From the NCBI GenBank assembly GCA_018653485.1, contig JABHZE010000005.1, forward strand, positions 1 to 64,000: a DNA stretch of 64,000 bases. The letters are read 5' to 3'. Positions 17,788-29,537 of this stretch are shown piece by piece (the first letter of the stretch is position 1; each line of letters opens with the position of its first letter). The notes under the pieces were generated by a model. That model did no database searches and had not been told where the DNA came from. It worked only from the letters and a program-made list of their open reading frames with translations. A program made the position numbers and the translations under genes. The DNA comes from an archaeon (GTDB lineage: Archaea; Nanobdellota; Nanobdellia; Pacearchaeales; GW2011-AR1).

Positions 17788-19662
17788 ATGGAAGAAGTAA
17801 TACCAGTTTATGAAAAAGACAATAAAAGAGAATATCTTAATATTTTAAAAGCATTAAATGAAATTCCCTTCTCAGTTGGAAAAAATCTATTAATAGATTT
17901 TTTAATAGGAAGTGAAAAAAATAAATCTATAATAAAAAATAGATTATATGAACTAAGGCATTTTGATTCATTAAATAAAAATAAATCAGAAATACTTGAA
18001 ATAATTGATAATTTAATTACAAACAAATTAATTGAAATAACAAACGCCGAAGCAAATAGATTCTTTAAACTTTTAAAATTAACTTCTAAAGGAAGACAAG
18101 AAATTCTTAACCCTCAATTATATAAGAAAAAAATAAATCATAAATTCAATCATAAAGAAACAGAAATCACAGAGCAGGATAAGATAATCTTCAAAGAATT
18201 AAATCCTTTTCTTGAAAAATATAATGATAATCAAAAAAAAGCAATCATATCTAATAACCCTAATATTCTATGCATTGCAGGAGCAGGTTCTGGAAAAACA
18301 ACTGTCTTAACAAAAAGAATTGAATTTTTAGTAAAATATAGAAATATAGACCCTAAAAAAATATTAGCAATAACTTTTACAAGGAAAGCAAGAGAAGAAA
18401 TGCAAGAAAGATTATTTAGATTAGACGTAAATACAACAATTGAAACATTTAATTCATTTTCAGAAAAAATATTACAAAAACATGGAAACAAAATTTATTC
18501 AACACCTACAAGGGTTATGAATTATGGAAACAAAATAATGGCAATGATGTCTGCATTAAGTTCAATTAATTTATCTCTAACTCAGGCATTAGATATTTAT
18601 TTTTCACCTTCACAAAAAAATTCAAAAACACAAGAACAATTATCAAATATTTTCATGAATGATTGTTTCTTTATATTAGATTATTTTAAAGAAAAAGATA
18701 TTGAACTTTACGATTTTTCACAAGATACTGAAAAAAATAAAGAAACAGCAAGGATGATTTACAGAATATGCAAAGATTTGCAAAAACAAATGTTTAATCA
18801 AGGATTAAGAAGTTATACAGATCAAATTTTAGATACAATAAAGCTACTAACCAATAACCCAGAATTAACACCTGAATACGATTATATATTAGTTGATGAA
18901 TATCAAGATGTTAATTCCTCTCAAATAAATCTTATTGAGTTATTAAAAACAAAAAATCTTTTTGCAGTAGGAGATCCAAGACAATCTATTTTTGGATGGA
19001 GAGGATCAGATATAAGTTATATCCTTAATTTCCAAGAAAAATATCCTAATTCTGAAATAATTTCCTTAAACAAAAATTACAGAAGTAATAGTCATATTGT
19101 GAATTTAATGAATTCATCAATTAAATCAATGCAATTACCAGATTTAACAAGCTCATTCAACAATCAAAAACAAATTCAATTACTAGATTTTAATTCAGAA
19201 GGGGAAGAATATAATTTTGTAATAAACAAAATACTCTCATCCCCAATAAAAAGAAAAGAAATGTTTGTATTAGCAAGAACAAATAGGCAATTAAATGAAT
19301 TAGCTAATTTAATGAAACAAAAACAAATAAAATACATTCTTAAAACAGATGAATTTAATGGTTCTTTAACTGCAAAGGATGAACAAGTTACATTAGCAAC
19401 AATACATTCTATCAAAGGATTAGAAGCAAAAAAAGTTTTTGTTATAGGATGTAAAGAATCAAATTTTCCTTGCAAAAGTTCAGATCACCCAATAATAGAA
19501 TTAATTAAAATAGAAGAGTATGATAAAGAAGAAGAAGAAAAAAGATTATTTTATGTAGCAATTAGTAGGGCAAAAGAAATCCTTTATCTTTCATATACAG
19601 GTAAAAAACCAACTTATTTTATTAATTCAGATATGATAAAAATAATTGAAGAAGATGAATAA
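17788..19662 (+). CDS. UvrD/Rep-like superfamily 1 helicase
   Basis: Walker A CIAGAGSGKTTVLTKR, DYILVDEYQDVNSSQ, GDPRQSIFGWRGSD, RLFYVAISRAKEILYLSYTG. Confidence 0.93.
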   Translation: MEEVIPVYEKDNKREYLNILKALNEIPFSVGKNLLIDFLIGSEKNKSIIKNRLYELRHFDSLNKNKSEILEIIDNLITNKLIEITNAEANRFFKLLKLTSKGRQEILNPQLYKKKINHKFNHKETEITEQDKIIFKELNPFLEKYNDNQKKAIISNNPNILCIAGAGSGKTTVLTKRIEFLVKYRNIDPKKILAITFTRKAREEMQERLFRLDVNTTIETFNSFSEKILQKHGNKIYSTPTRVMNYGNKIMAMMSALSSINLSLTQALDIYFSPSQKNSKTQEQLSNIFMNDCFFILDYFKEKDIELYDFSQDTEKNKETARMIYRICKDLQKQMFNQGLRSYTDQILDTIKLLTNNPELTPEYDYILVDEYQDVNSSQINLIELLKTKNLFAVGDPRQSIFGWRGSDISYILNFQEKYPNSEIISLNKNYRSNSHIVNLMNSSIKSMQLPDLTSSFNNQKQIQLLDFNSEGEEYNFVINKILSSPIKRKEMFVLARTNRQLNELANLMKQKQIKYILKTDEFNGSLTAKDEQVTLATIHSIKGLEAKKVFVIGCKESNFPCKSSDHPIIELIKIEEYDKEEEEKRLFYVAISRAKEILYLSYTGKKPTYFINSDMIKIIEEDE

Positions 19663-19670
19663 TAACAAAT

Positions 19671-20024
19671 TTATTTCTTAAGAGTTTTTCTCTTAACTTG
19701 CTTTACAACTTTCTTTTTATCTTGCTTCCCATTCAAGAAATTATGAAAAAACCCAAATTTGTCTAATAAATTAGGTATAGTCCATAATAATGCAATAAAC
19801 CCGATAATAAAGATATAAACATTATAAGTCTCCTCTGAATCACCTAAAAATGGCTTTCCAGTCATAGAAAAATAAATCAAAGATATTCCTGCATACATTA
19901 AAGTTACAGATAAAAACTTTTCAATTATCTCTGTAGGTTCTTGAATTATATTTCTTTCAATAATTAAGACTGCAAAATAATACACTAAAAATATTGTTAT
20001 TATAATTAAAAATCCAAAGTCCAT
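19671..20024 (-). CDS. membrane protein
   Basis: 117-aa hydrophobic ORF with basic C-terminus. Confidence 0.6.
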   Translation of the reverse strand: MDFGFLIIITIFLVYYFAVLIIERNIIQEPTEIIEKFLSVTLMYAGISLIYFSMTGKPFLGDSEETYNVYIFIIGFIALLWTIPNLLDKFGFFHNFLNGKQDKKKVVKQVKRKTLKK

Positions 20025-20117
20025 TTTTATACCTTACAAAATAAAATATCTTTTTATTTTTAAATCTTTCTTAAAATAATACCAAATATTTTTAAACTAA
20101 AAAATAAACTTAATATC

Positions 20118-20624
20118 ATGAAAAAAAGAGAAAATTTACTATTACCTATAATAATTACATTTTTTATTATAATTATTACTTTAATCCCAACAATTTCAGC
20201 AACAGATTGTCCATTTGAAGAAGAAAATTGCGTATATCCAGGAGATTGTGGAAGATATATAGACTCAGATAACAATCAATTATGTGATTATTCAGAAATA
20301 CCTCAAAAAACAGAAAGAAGATATTATCTTATAACATTAACAATCATCACTCTAGCACTTTATTTCATAACTTCCTTACTTTCAAAATATAAAAAAATAA
20401 AATTTATAACTCATAGAAGAATTTGGAACACATTATTATTAATTTCATTTTTAATAATGGCTATTTTAGGAATAATATTAACAATTAATGTTCAATATCC
20501 CTTAGCTCTTTTCTCAGATATCAACAGATTATTTTGGCATGTAGAAGCCGGAATAATTTTCTCAATAATATCTATATTTCATATTTTTTGGCACATAAGA
20601 TATTATAAAAATATTTTTAAGTAA
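20118..20624 (+). CDS. membrane protein with Cys-rich extracytoplasmic segment and DUF4405-like helices
   Basis: Signal anchor, [26 protein letters not shown], four TM helices with His residues ([21 protein letters not shown]). Confidence 0.65.
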   Translation: MKKRENLLLPIIITFFIIIITLIPTISATDCPFEEENCVYPGDCGRYIDSDNNQLCDYSEIPQKTERRYYLITLTIITLALYFITSLLSKYKKIKFITHRRIWNTLLLISFLIMAILGIILTINVQYPLALFSDINRLFWHVEAGIIFSIISIFHIFWHIRYYKNIFK

Positions 20625-20628
20625 ATTT

Positions 20629-21018
20629 TTATTTTCCTAAAAATTTATATCTCATATCATCACCTACTCGATAAGTTTCTTTAGTAAGTTCTTCTCTAGG
20701 CCGTTCCCTACCTGTAGGAATATCTCTATGTACTAATAAACATAAATCATCCCCTTTAATTGTTCCTTCCATCACATATGTTGTTGAATCATAAGCAGTT
20801 GAATCTCGATCAAAAGAAAAAAGATTTACTAAGTCTCCCCCATTCCAATAAACCAATAACCCTCTTGTTTCTGTAGCTGTAACTTGAGTGGGTTTCTCAA
20901 GGTCATTATCTTCAACAAATCTATCTAAAACTTTTTGTAATGAGGGGAATTTTGCCCTCTCCCTAGGAGGTACATATTTTACAATTAAATGTTTTCTCTT
21001 TTGCTTAATTTTACCCAT
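20629..21018 (-). CDS. hypothetical protein
   Basis: 129-aa ORF. Confidence 0.6.
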   Translation of the reverse strand: MGKIKQKRKHLIVKYVPPRERAKFPSLQKVLDRFVEDNDLEKPTQVTATETRGLLVYWNGGDLVNLFSFDRDSTAYDSTTYVMEGTIKGDDLCLLVHRDIPTGRERPREELTKETYRVGDDMRYKFLGK

Positions 21019-21117
21019 ATTATATTTAGAATAATTTGTTATTTAAAATTAATTGTAATAAAGAATTCACTTCTTAACATTAACAAAATTTGGTTTTGAT
21101 AAGCTAAAATAAAAAAT

Positions 21118-22164
21118 TTATTTTTTATTCAGATTAACATCCATTTGCGGAAATGGTATCTCAATCTTATTTTTATTCAAAATATTGTATATCCTAGTAT
21201 TAGCTTCATCAATTGCTTCAGCCCTATTCTCAAAACTATCTACATAAAAATAAGCACTAAAATTCAATGAAGAATCAGCCATTTCATTAAATCTAATAAC
21301 AGGTTCTGGGTCATCTAAAACATTCTTAACCTTCTTAATTTCTCCCATTACAAGTTTCTTAACATTATCAATCTCACTCCCATATGCAACTCCAAATGGA
21401 ACCACAGCCCTTGTTTTAGGTTCTGGAAGTGCAACATTTTGAATAGTACTCTCAGCTAATTGAGTATTTGGAATAATAATTAATTCATTGTCAAATGTTT
21501 TTAGTTTTGTACTTCTTAATCCAACCTTCACAATTTTACCCTTAATACTTTGATTATCTAAATAAACTAAATCTCCTACTCCAATACTCCTATCAAAAAT
21601 CATTGAAGCTCCTGAAAAAATATTTGCTAAAACAGGTTGTAATGCTAATGCAATTGCTAATCCTGCAATACCTAAACCAGCTAATAAAGGCCCAATCTCA
21701 AAACCCCAAATAGTCATAATATAAAGAATAGAAATTGCAATCAATGAAACCTTAACAACACTATCAAATAAAGAAATTATACTTTCATCAACCCTTGTCT
21801 TTGTTTTACTAGCAATCCTACTTAAAATTCTAATAAGCATTAAATCTAAAATAATATATGCTAAATGCGCAATTACTAACATTAACCCAGAATAAATTAA
21901 ATTTATCAAAATCATATTAGTTTGTTCACTCAAATTCAATTCTCCAAGAGTTATACGAAGAACAATTAAAAACGCTGCAATTGTTAACGGACTTGAACTT
22001 TTCTGAACTAATTTATCATCCAAATCTGTTTTAGTTTTACTTGTTAATTTCAAAACTATTTTTTGAACAAAAAATAAACCAACACGAATAATAAAAAATC
22101 CTACAACTAAAATTACAAATGCTCTTAAATATTCATTCGCAATATAATTTTCTAGTCCAAACAT
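21118..22164 (-). CDS. MscS family mechanosensitive channel
   Basis: GLGIAGLAIALALQPVLANIFSGASMIFDRSIGVGDLVYLDNQSIKGKIVKVGLRSTKLKTFDNELIIIPNTQLAESTIQN. Confidence 0.93.
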   Translation of the reverse strand: MFGLENYIANEYLRAFVILVVGFFIIRVGLFFVQKIVLKLTSKTKTDLDDKLVQKSSSPLTIAAFLIVLRITLGELNLSEQTNMILINLIYSGLMLVIAHLAYIILDLMLIRILSRIASKTKTRVDESIISLFDSVVKVSLIAISILYIMTIWGFEIGPLLAGLGIAGLAIALALQPVLANIFSGASMIFDRSIGVGDLVYLDNQSIKGKIVKVGLRSTKLKTFDNELIIIPNTQLAESTIQNVALPEPKTRAVVPFGVAYGSEIDNVKKLVMGEIKKVKNVLDDPEPVIRFNEMADSSLNFSAYFYVDSFENRAEAIDEANTRIYNILNKNKIEIPFPQMDVNLNKK

Positions 22165-22248
22165 ATTTTATTGAAGAGAAAGTGGTTTTTAAAACTTACT
22201 TAAATAACCAAAATCCTTAAATATTTAAAACCTCTAATAACTAATAAG

Positions 22249-22500
22249 ATGGATGAACATAGAATTACTCTAACTCCTGATTTAATTAAAAGATTAGACG
22301 ATTTCTCTCAAAAAAGAAGAAATTGTGCAAAAAGAAATCATTTTCCACATAAACAAAGAGCCCAATTATATGACTTAACTCAAAATGTTGTTTTTGTAGA
22401 ATGTTCAAATTGCAGAACAATTTATGAAAGACTACCAACTTCTAAAGAAAGAGCATATTCTCAAAGATGTATGACAGAACCAACAATGAGTTCTTGTTAA
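22249..22500 (+). CDS. small hypothetical protein with possible zinc-binding Cys
   Basis: 83-aa ORF with FVECSNCRTIYERLP. Confidence 0.6.
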   Translation: MDEHRITLTPDLIKRLDDFSQKRRNCAKRNHFPHKQRAQLYDLTQNVVFVECSNCRTIYERLPTSKERAYSQRCMTEPTMSSC

Positions 22501-22534
22501 ATTTATATCAATTTTCTCTATAAAAATAAAATAA

Positions 22535-23086
22535 CTAAGAAGTAAGAGATTTATTTTCATACTCAATCTCAATAGGCTCCCCATCTTGTAAAAGTTCAAC
22601 AATTCTCGCACCACCAAAATTACTTAATTTTACTTTAACTTCCATCCCTCTTGTTGGAAATTTTGCCCCTCTTTCAAAGAAATATTGTTCAATCCCGTAT
22701 TCAATTCGCATACTTTCACTAGAAACTGATTTTATTTCTCCTTTAATAAACACATCATCCTTAGAAGGCTTATTTAATGATGCACTCTTATATCTTGAAG
22801 TTCCATTAACATCTTCTTCCAAAGTTACATAAACAGTGTCTCCTACTTCTGCACTATCAATTAAAGGAATTCTCCCTATCTCATATCCAATAGTGATATA
22901 TTGCCCTCGAATTAAATCAAAAGGATCTACTGGAAAAGTAGCTAAAACAACTGTTTTCGTACCTAACAAAGGATATGAAACATATAATAAAAATACTCCA
23001 AGAATACCAAATAAAACAAGAAGAATTATAACCAATTTAATGTATTCTTTATTTTTAGACTTTTGTTCCATCTTAATAAACCGCAT
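22535..23086 (-). CDS. GDYXXLXY-like domain protein
   Basis: LATFPVDPFDLIRGQYITIGYEIGRIP resembles the GDYxxLxY family; overlaps a DUF2157-like gene as in known pairs. Confidence 0.7.
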   Translation of the reverse strand: MRFIKMEQKSKNKEYIKLVIILLVLFGILGVFLLYVSYPLLGTKTVVLATFPVDPFDLIRGQYITIGYEIGRIPLIDSAEVGDTVYVTLEEDVNGTSRYKSASLNKPSKDDVFIKGEIKSVSSESMRIEYGIEQYFFERGAKFPTRGMEVKVKLSNFGGARIVELLQDGEPIEIEYENKSLTS

Positions 23087-24245
23087 AATTTTGTTGAGCT
23101 TTTTTATTAGTTTTTTCTACAAGATGCCTTCTCCATTTCTCAATACCCCAACCACCTGCAATTAGAATTATTCCACCAAGTATCGACATAACTGCAAATC
23201 CAATCTGCCCTCCAAAGTCCATAACAAATCCAATATAACGAGTAACAATATCTAATGCAAAAAAGATAATAGCTAGATTAACAATTTTAGCAGATTTATA
23301 TCTTGTTCCATAACCTATTACCGCTAATATTACTAAAATAAATAAGAAATTATCAAACAACCACATAAACCAAAGCCCCATGCTTAAAGAACCACTAAAA
23401 ACGCTTTCCCCAGAAACAAAACTAGCTAAAGTAATCAATAAAATATAAACCAAAACTAAAATAACAAAACTTAAAACTTCTTTTCCAGAAAGTTTATTTT
23501 TACTAACTGCCCTATAAATTCCAATAATCGCTAGAACTATTGCTACAACTGAGATAATAATTAAGAAAATTAAAACTTCTGCACTTAATACAAATCCCTC
23601 AGGCCATAATGCAGGTAAAAGTATCTGAAAACTTAAAACATAAGTTAAGGCAAGAATATAAAACGCAGTCCAATATCTATAAATCCCTGAAAATTCATGG
23701 TTCATAGATTTATGCAATTGAGTTAAACCATATAATCCCACAGCAACAATTAAATAAATTATTACTAAAATACCTACAGAAAAATCTCCCCTAAATAATT
23801 CAACAAAAGAAAAATATTGTAAGCTTATCCAAATTAAAAACTCTACTAAGGCAACAATCAAACTAGGAGAAGAATCAAAAATATAAGCTGCAAAAAGTAT
23901 TCCACCCCAACTTAACAATAATAAAAATGCATTTAATTGTAAAGAAGTAGATAAATTAAAAATTTGTGCAATCAAAAATATACTTAAAGTATATGATAAA
24001 GCCCCCAACACCAAAAGCGAACCCCCTATCTTGTCATAATCTTTTATCCTAAACAAAACACCTGCAGTATAAGCTCCGGCAGTTATAATAACTAAAATTA
24101 AAATTTTTAAAGCAGAAGGAATAACATTCCAATTCAAACCAATTAACCAAGCAATACCCAATGCAATCAATATCGAACCAATAGTAGCAACAACTCCGCC
24201 TAATGAAATATGTTCTTTTAATTCAACCTCTTCTTTTGCAACCAT
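23073..24245 (-). CDS. DUF2157-like polytopic membrane protein
   Basis: GGVVATIGSILIALGIAWLIGLNWNVIPSALKILILVIITAGAYTAGVLFR. Confidence 0.7.
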   Translation of the reverse strand: MVAKEEVELKEHISLGGVVATIGSILIALGIAWLIGLNWNVIPSALKILILVIITAGAYTAGVLFRIKDYDKIGGSLLVLGALSYTLSIFLIAQIFNLSTSLQLNAFLLLLSWGGILFAAYIFDSSPSLIVALVEFLIWISLQYFSFVELFRGDFSVGILVIIYLIVAVGLYGLTQLHKSMNHEFSGIYRYWTAFYILALTYVLSFQILLPALWPEGFVLSAEVLIFLIIISVVAIVLAIIGIYRAVSKNKLSGKEVLSFVILVLVYILLITLASFVSGESVFSGSLSMGLWFMWLFDNFLFILVILAVIGYGTRYKSAKIVNLAIIFFALDIVTRYIGFVMDFGGQIGFAVMSILGGIILIAGGWGIEKWRRHLVEKTNKKAQQNYAVY

Positions 24246-24288
24246 AAAGAGAATAACAATTTAATATTTAAAAACCTATCTAAAAAAA

Positions 24289-25902
24289 TCAATCCATCCC
24301 AGGCATTCCAATCCCTTGCCCAGTCCCACTAGGACTTGAACTACCTTTTGAAGCCAATACATCATCTATTCTCAAAATCATTGTTGAAACTTCTGTTGCA
24401 GATGAAATAGCTTGACTCTTTATCTTTGCAGGTTCAATAATACCTTCTCTCAAAACATCTTCAACATTATTTGTAAAAATATTTATTCCAAATAACTTCT
24501 CACCATTATCATGTTTTGATTTTAATTCTGTTAAAACATCAATAGGATCTAACCCAGCATTTTCAGCTAATGTTGAAGGAATAAATTCTAAAGCACTTGC
24601 AAATTCATTAACAGCTAACTGTTCTCTACCAGATAAACTATTTGCAAACTCTCTTAATTTTCTACTTAATTCAATTTCAATAGCACCTGCACCAGGAACT
24701 ATTTTCTTATCTTTAATCACAGTAGCAATATCCCCTAGTCCATCTTTCAAAGCTCTTTCCATTTCATCAGAAACATGCTCACTTCCTGCATAAACCATAA
24801 TTGTCAAAGCCTTAGGATTTTCACAACCCCTAACATAAGTCATACCTTCATCACTTTTTCGAATCTCTTCAACAACTTCTGCTTTTCCTAATTCTTCAGA
24901 AGTTAACTCATTTAAATTACTAACAATCCTCCCACCACAAGCACGAGCCAAACTTTCTATATCTGATTTAGGAACCCTTCTACAAGCATAAATTCCCTTT
25001 TTAGCTAAGTAATATTGAACAACATCATCAATTCCTTTTTGACAAAAAATAACATTAGCACCAGAACTTTCAACCTTTTCAACAATATCTTTTAAAATTC
25101 TCTCCTCCATCATACTAAATTCTTCAAATTGCTGAGGACTTGTAATAGAAATTTTACTCTCACCACCCAAACTCTTCATCTCCAAAGCATCTGAAATCAA
25201 ACCAATTTTAGCACCTTCAACTTTTTTAGGCATATCAATTAAAGCTCTTTCTTTATCAATAATAATCCCCTTAATTAACTCAGTGTTCTCAACACTATTA
25301 CTTTTATTTTTCAAAATCTTTATATTACCTAAATCTACTTCACCATTATCTTGAATCTGCGAAATAGCATCTACAATAATATCTGCAAATTTTTCTTTAA
25401 CAACTTCTGCACCCTTCCCAGTCATAGCTGTTTTAACAACATATTTCAAAATATCTTTTCTCTCTAAACTTGCTTCAATACTTAATTCATTTAAGAATTC
25501 TTTAGCTTTTTCAGCAGCTAAAGAATAACCCTTAGTAATAATAGTTGGATGAATCTTTAAATCTAATAATTTCTCTGCATTTTCTAATAATTTCCCGGCT
25601 AACATAACTGCAGTAGTAGTTCCATCACCAACCTCAGATTCCTGAGTTTTAGCAATCTCCACCATCATTTTAGCAGCAGGATGTTCAATCTCCATTTTTT
25701 CAAGAATACTCACACCATCATTTGTAACAGTAATTTCACCTATAGCATCAACAAGCATCTTATCCATTCCCTTAGGTCCTAAAGTAGTTTTAACAGCATC
25801 TGCAACAAGCTTAGCAGCCAAAATATTATTCCTCTGAGCATCCTTCCCCATAGTTCTTTCAGTACTTTCAGGCAATATATAAATAGGTTGTTTTTCTGTC
25901 AT
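24289..25902 (-). CDS. thermosome subunit (group II chaperonin)
   Basis: [80 protein letters not shown] tail. Confidence 0.97.
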   Translation of the reverse strand: MTEKQPIYILPESTERTMGKDAQRNNILAAKLVADAVKTTLGPKGMDKMLVDAIGEITVTNDGVSILEKMEIEHPAAKMMVEIAKTQESEVGDGTTTAVMLAGKLLENAEKLLDLKIHPTIITKGYSLAAEKAKEFLNELSIEASLERKDILKYVVKTAMTGKGAEVVKEKFADIIVDAISQIQDNGEVDLGNIKILKNKSNSVENTELIKGIIIDKERALIDMPKKVEGAKIGLISDALEMKSLGGESKISITSPQQFEEFSMMEERILKDIVEKVESSGANVIFCQKGIDDVVQYYLAKKGIYACRRVPKSDIESLARACGGRIVSNLNELTSEELGKAEVVEEIRKSDEGMTYVRGCENPKALTIMVYAGSEHVSDEMERALKDGLGDIATVIKDKKIVPGAGAIEIELSRKLREFANSLSGREQLAVNEFASALEFIPSTLAENAGLDPIDVLTELKSKHDNGEKLFGINIFTNNVEDVLREGIIEPAKIKSQAISSATEVSTMILRIDDVLASKGSSSPSGTGQGIGMPGMD

Positions 25903-26020
25903 CTTAACACCCTAAAATATAAGATTTTCCTTTTAAACATTAACAATCAATAATATATATTCTGCAAAATATATATTTCCTTTTCACTAACTATAAATAC
26001 CAAAAAGAGTAGTTACTCTA

Positions 26021-26575
26021 ATGAAGAAATGGAACCCATTTTCAGCTAAAATCGGAATAAAAGTGGGTGATGTTATGGTGAGAAACTTTATTTCTACTAA
26101 ACTTGATACTTTTGTTTTAGACGCTGTTAAATTAATGGTTAAGAAAAGAATTGGAAGTTTAATTATTGTTGACAAAGGACATTTAAAAGGAATTTTAACT
26201 GAAAAAGATATTATGTGGGCATTAAGTAAGAAAAAAGATTTATCAGAAGTAAAAGTAGAAGATATTTGCACAAGAAAAATAACAACAATCAAACCCTCTG
26301 CAGATGTTTCTAATGCAGTAAGATTAATGAAAAAATCTAAACTTAGAAGATTACCTGTAACACTTCATAAAAAAGTTATTGGATACTTAACATTAAAAGA
26401 CATTCTTAAAGTTCAACCAGCATTATTTGACATTGCTAAACAAGATTATAGATTCACAGGAAGAATTGTCGAAGAAACAACTCAAGAAGGAATCTGCGAA
26501 GGATGTGAAAACTTTGATTTAGTTTACAAAGTAGAAGGAAAACTAGTCTGTGAAAATTGTAAAGATATGAGTTAA
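26021..26575 (+). CDS. CBS-domain pair protein with C-terminal zinc ribbon
   Basis: Two CBS repeats; CEGCENF...CENCKDM. Confidence 0.88.
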   Translation: MKKWNPFSAKIGIKVGDVMVRNFISTKLDTFVLDAVKLMVKKRIGSLIIVDKGHLKGILTEKDIMWALSKKKDLSEVKVEDICTRKITTIKPSADVSNAVRLMKKSKLRRLPVTLHKKVIGYLTLKDILKVQPALFDIAKQDYRFTGRIVEETTQEGICEGCENFDLVYKVEGKLVCENCKDMS

Positions 26576-26714
26576 GAATTTTTCTTTATATCAAAAACTC
26601 CACAAAAACAAATTTTTTATTAAAATATAGATTGCATCTAAAGCGCCTTAGTTCTCCTGACAAAATATTTAAATAGCAATCATTACATATATTATAAAGA
26701 GAGGAGTAAATAAC

Positions 26715-27221
26715 ATGGCAGAAAAAGATACAATAATAGCTTCAAAAATAAAACAAGGCGGAATTTTCAATTTCAAAGATTTCTATGAATTTGCTTACAA
26801 ATGGATTACTGACGAAGATTATGATTTAACTGAAAAAAAATACTCTGAAAAAGTTGCAGGAGATTCAAAAGATTTAGAAATAAATTGGACTGCAGAGAAA
26901 AAAATATCAGATTACTTTAAAATTATAATTGATATGAATTGGATTATTTTAGGCATGGGCAAAACTAAAGTAAAAAAAGAAGGAAAAGAAGTAAGTATGA
27001 ATGCAGGAACAATGGAAATAAGATTTAAAGGAAGTCTTGTAAAAGATTATGAAAATAGATGGGAAAACAAACCTGTTTGGAAGTTTTTAAGAGGTATTTA
27101 TGACAGATACATAATAAGAAGCAGAATTGAAGATTATGAAAACAAATGCTTTGAAGAAACAACAGAACTAATCAATCAATTAAAAGCATTCTTAGAAATA
27201 GAAGGAAAACAACAGATATAA
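26715..27221 (+). CDS. hypothetical protein
   Basis: 168-aa ORF with BRE/TATA-like and GAGGAG upstream. Confidence 0.65.
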   Translation: MAEKDTIIASKIKQGGIFNFKDFYEFAYKWITDEDYDLTEKKYSEKVAGDSKDLEINWTAEKKISDYFKIIIDMNWIILGMGKTKVKKEGKEVSMNAGTMEIRFKGSLVKDYENRWENKPVWKFLRGIYDRYIIRSRIEDYENKCFEETTELINQLKAFLEIEGKQQI

Positions 27222-27299
27222 TCTCATCCTAACATATATATTAAATAAGACTAATCTATTCTTACAAATATTTATATATAATTTTTAAATCAATTCTAT

Positions 27300-28718
27300 A
27301 TGGAAAAAAAAGCAAATTCAACATTACTACTATATTTATCAGTTTTAATAATCATTATATTATCAACTATTTCTATCACAATACTCTTGATACCATTAAC
27401 CACAGCAATAAACCTAAACATAGAAACAGAAAAAGTATCAGAGACTGTAATTTTAGACTTAGAAAAACCAGCAATTCTTGATTTAACTATAAAAAATAAT
27501 GGTGAAACAGGTGAATTTGAAATATATACTATTGTAGGAATAGATATTACTCCAGATAAATTTGAATTAGAAAGAGATGAAATTAAAAAAATTACTCTAA
27601 ACCTATTTCCAAGAGAAGCATTAAACTCAAGGGCAGAAAATCTCAAATTTGAATATCGGATAAGGGATTCATCAGGAGATATCCAAAAACAAGAAGCAAT
27701 TATAGACATTTTAAATTTAGAAGATGCAATTTTAATAGAAACTGAAAACCTAAATCCAAAATCAGAACAATTAAAATTAATTATAAAAAACACTATTAAT
27801 AATGAATTTAATAATTTAAAACTTATCTCTACCTCTGCATTTTTTGATTATGAAAAAACAATTTCATTAAATGCCTATGAAAGAAAAGAACTAATAATTC
27901 CAATTAACAAAGATAAAACTAAAACATTAAATGCAGGACAATATCTAGTTAATAATAAAATAGAGATTAATGGGAAAACAACTTACAAAGAATCTTTAAT
28001 AAAATTTTTAGAACAAGAAGACATAGAAACAACTGAAACTAAAGAAGGATTAATTATTAAAAGAACAGAAATAAGTAAAATTAATTTAGGAAACATTGAA
28101 AAAACAGTTACAATCAAGATTAAAAAATCTTTAATTTCTTATTTATTTACAACAACAAATATTGCTTCAACTAAAACAGAATTCAATGGACTTTCAGTTA
28201 TTCATACTTGGGAAAAAGAAATAATCCCCAATGAAGAATTAAATGTAATTGTTAAAACAAATTGGTTTTTCCCATTAATAATTTTAATTTTAATTATCAC
28301 TGCAATTTATTATGCAAAAAAATCCGTTGAAATGGATTTAGCATTAAAAAAACACGTATCTTTTGTTAAAACAAAAGGAGGACAATTTGCACTTAAAGTA
28401 ACATTAAGAGTTAAATCAAAAAAATATTTAGAAAAAATAAGAATAATTGATAAAATCCCTCATTTAGTGAAATTATATGATAAATTTGGTGCAATTTACC
28501 CAGATAATATAGATTTAAAAAATAGAAGAATTGAATGGAACATAGAATCATTAAATGAAAGTGAAGAAAGAATCTTTTCATACATAATTTATTCTAAAAT
28601 CGGCGTAGTCGGAAGATTCGAACTTCCTTCAGCAAGAGCAATATATGAAAAAGAAGGTAAAGTAAAAGAAACCACTTCTAACCGAAGTTTTTTCATTAAT
28701 GAACCTAGAAGGGTTTAA
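27300..28718 (+). CDS. membrane-anchored extracytoplasmic protein
   Basis: N- and C-terminal TM segments with beta-rich intervening region; 472 aa. Confidence 0.65.
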   Translation: MEKKANSTLLLYLSVLIIIILSTISITILLIPLTTAINLNIETEKVSETVILDLEKPAILDLTIKNNGETGEFEIYTIVGIDITPDKFELERDEIKKITLNLFPREALNSRAENLKFEYRIRDSSGDIQKQEAIIDILNLEDAILIETENLNPKSEQLKLIIKNTINNEFNNLKLISTSAFFDYEKTISLNAYERKELIIPINKDKTKTLNAGQYLVNNKIEINGKTTYKESLIKFLEQEDIETTETKEGLIIKRTEISKINLGNIEKTVTIKIKKSLISYLFTTTNIASTKTEFNGLSVIHTWEKEIIPNEELNVIVKTNWFFPLIILILIITAIYYAKKSVEMDLALKKHVSFVKTKGGQFALKVTLRVKSKKYLEKIRIIDKIPHLVKLYDKFGAIYPDNIDLKNRRIEWNIESLNESEERIFSYIIYSKIGVVGRFELPSARAIYEKEGKVKETTSNRSFFINEPRRV

Positions 28719-29308
28719 TTATTCCCCATCTCACCAAACAAGTTAGAGATTCTATAAAGTGCCCATCCTCCAACTCCGCTCATTAAAAATACAACACTAA
28801 AAATAACCATAAGAGTAATCATTTCTCCCACAGGTTCTCCAAACTTAAATATTGAAAACAATAAGGCTATATTAATAAAAATAACAGAACTTAAACTAAA
28901 AATTATAAAGAATTTTTTAATTATCTTTATTTTAATCTTACTAAAATCTTTCATAAACATTTTTTCAATAGTAATAAGTATTAATGGAAAAATAATTGCA
29001 ATCCAACCAGCAAGAAATTTAATACTCTCATTCCAATTCTCAAGATAAGGATAAATTAATTTATAGGCAGACAAACCAGTAAAATATTCAGAAACATTTT
29101 CATAAAAACCATTAGCAAATAAATCAATTAATTGTAATAAATTCCATCCAACAAATACAACTGAAATAAATATTAAAAACAAACCAGCAGTAATAGAGGC
29201 AGACAATAAAATATGTTGAAGATATCCAATAAAAAACTTCTTTATAAAATTTCTTGGGGATGTAGTAGTTGATTGAACCCCTTTTCCTTTAATTACCATG
29301 ATTAACAA
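28715..29308 (-). CDS. membrane protein
   Basis: 197-aa polytopic ORF. Confidence 0.6.
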   Translation of the reverse strand: MLIMVIKGKGVQSTTTSPRNFIKKFFIGYLQHILLSASITAGLFLIFISVVFVGWNLLQLIDLFANGFYENVSEYFTGLSAYKLIYPYLENWNESIKFLAGWIAIIFPLILITIEKMFMKDFSKIKIKIIKKFFIIFSLSSVIFINIALLFSIFKFGEPVGEMITLMVIFSVVFLMSGVGGWALYRISNLFGEMGNN

Positions 29309-29339
29309 AATAATCTATTATTTTTAAAAGTATAGAAAA

Positions 29340-29412
29340 TCCCCCGAGCAAGAATCGAACTTGCATTAAGCGGTCTACAGCCGCCTGTAATAAACCATTA
29401 TACGATCGAGGG
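29340..29412 (-). tRNA. tRNA-Tyr (GUA)
   Basis: CCCTCGA...GGCGG CTGTAGA CCGCT...GCAAGTTCGATTCTTGC TCGGGGG; anticodon GTA. Confidence 0.9.
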
Positions 29413-29537
29413 TTTATGATTTTCTATTTTCCTATCCTCCCTAAAGATTATAAGCCCGAAGATTAGAGGGAAATTACAACCCTAAGGTTAAACTAAGTAA
29501 AAATCAAGCGTATATAAATCTTATCACACCAAATTAT

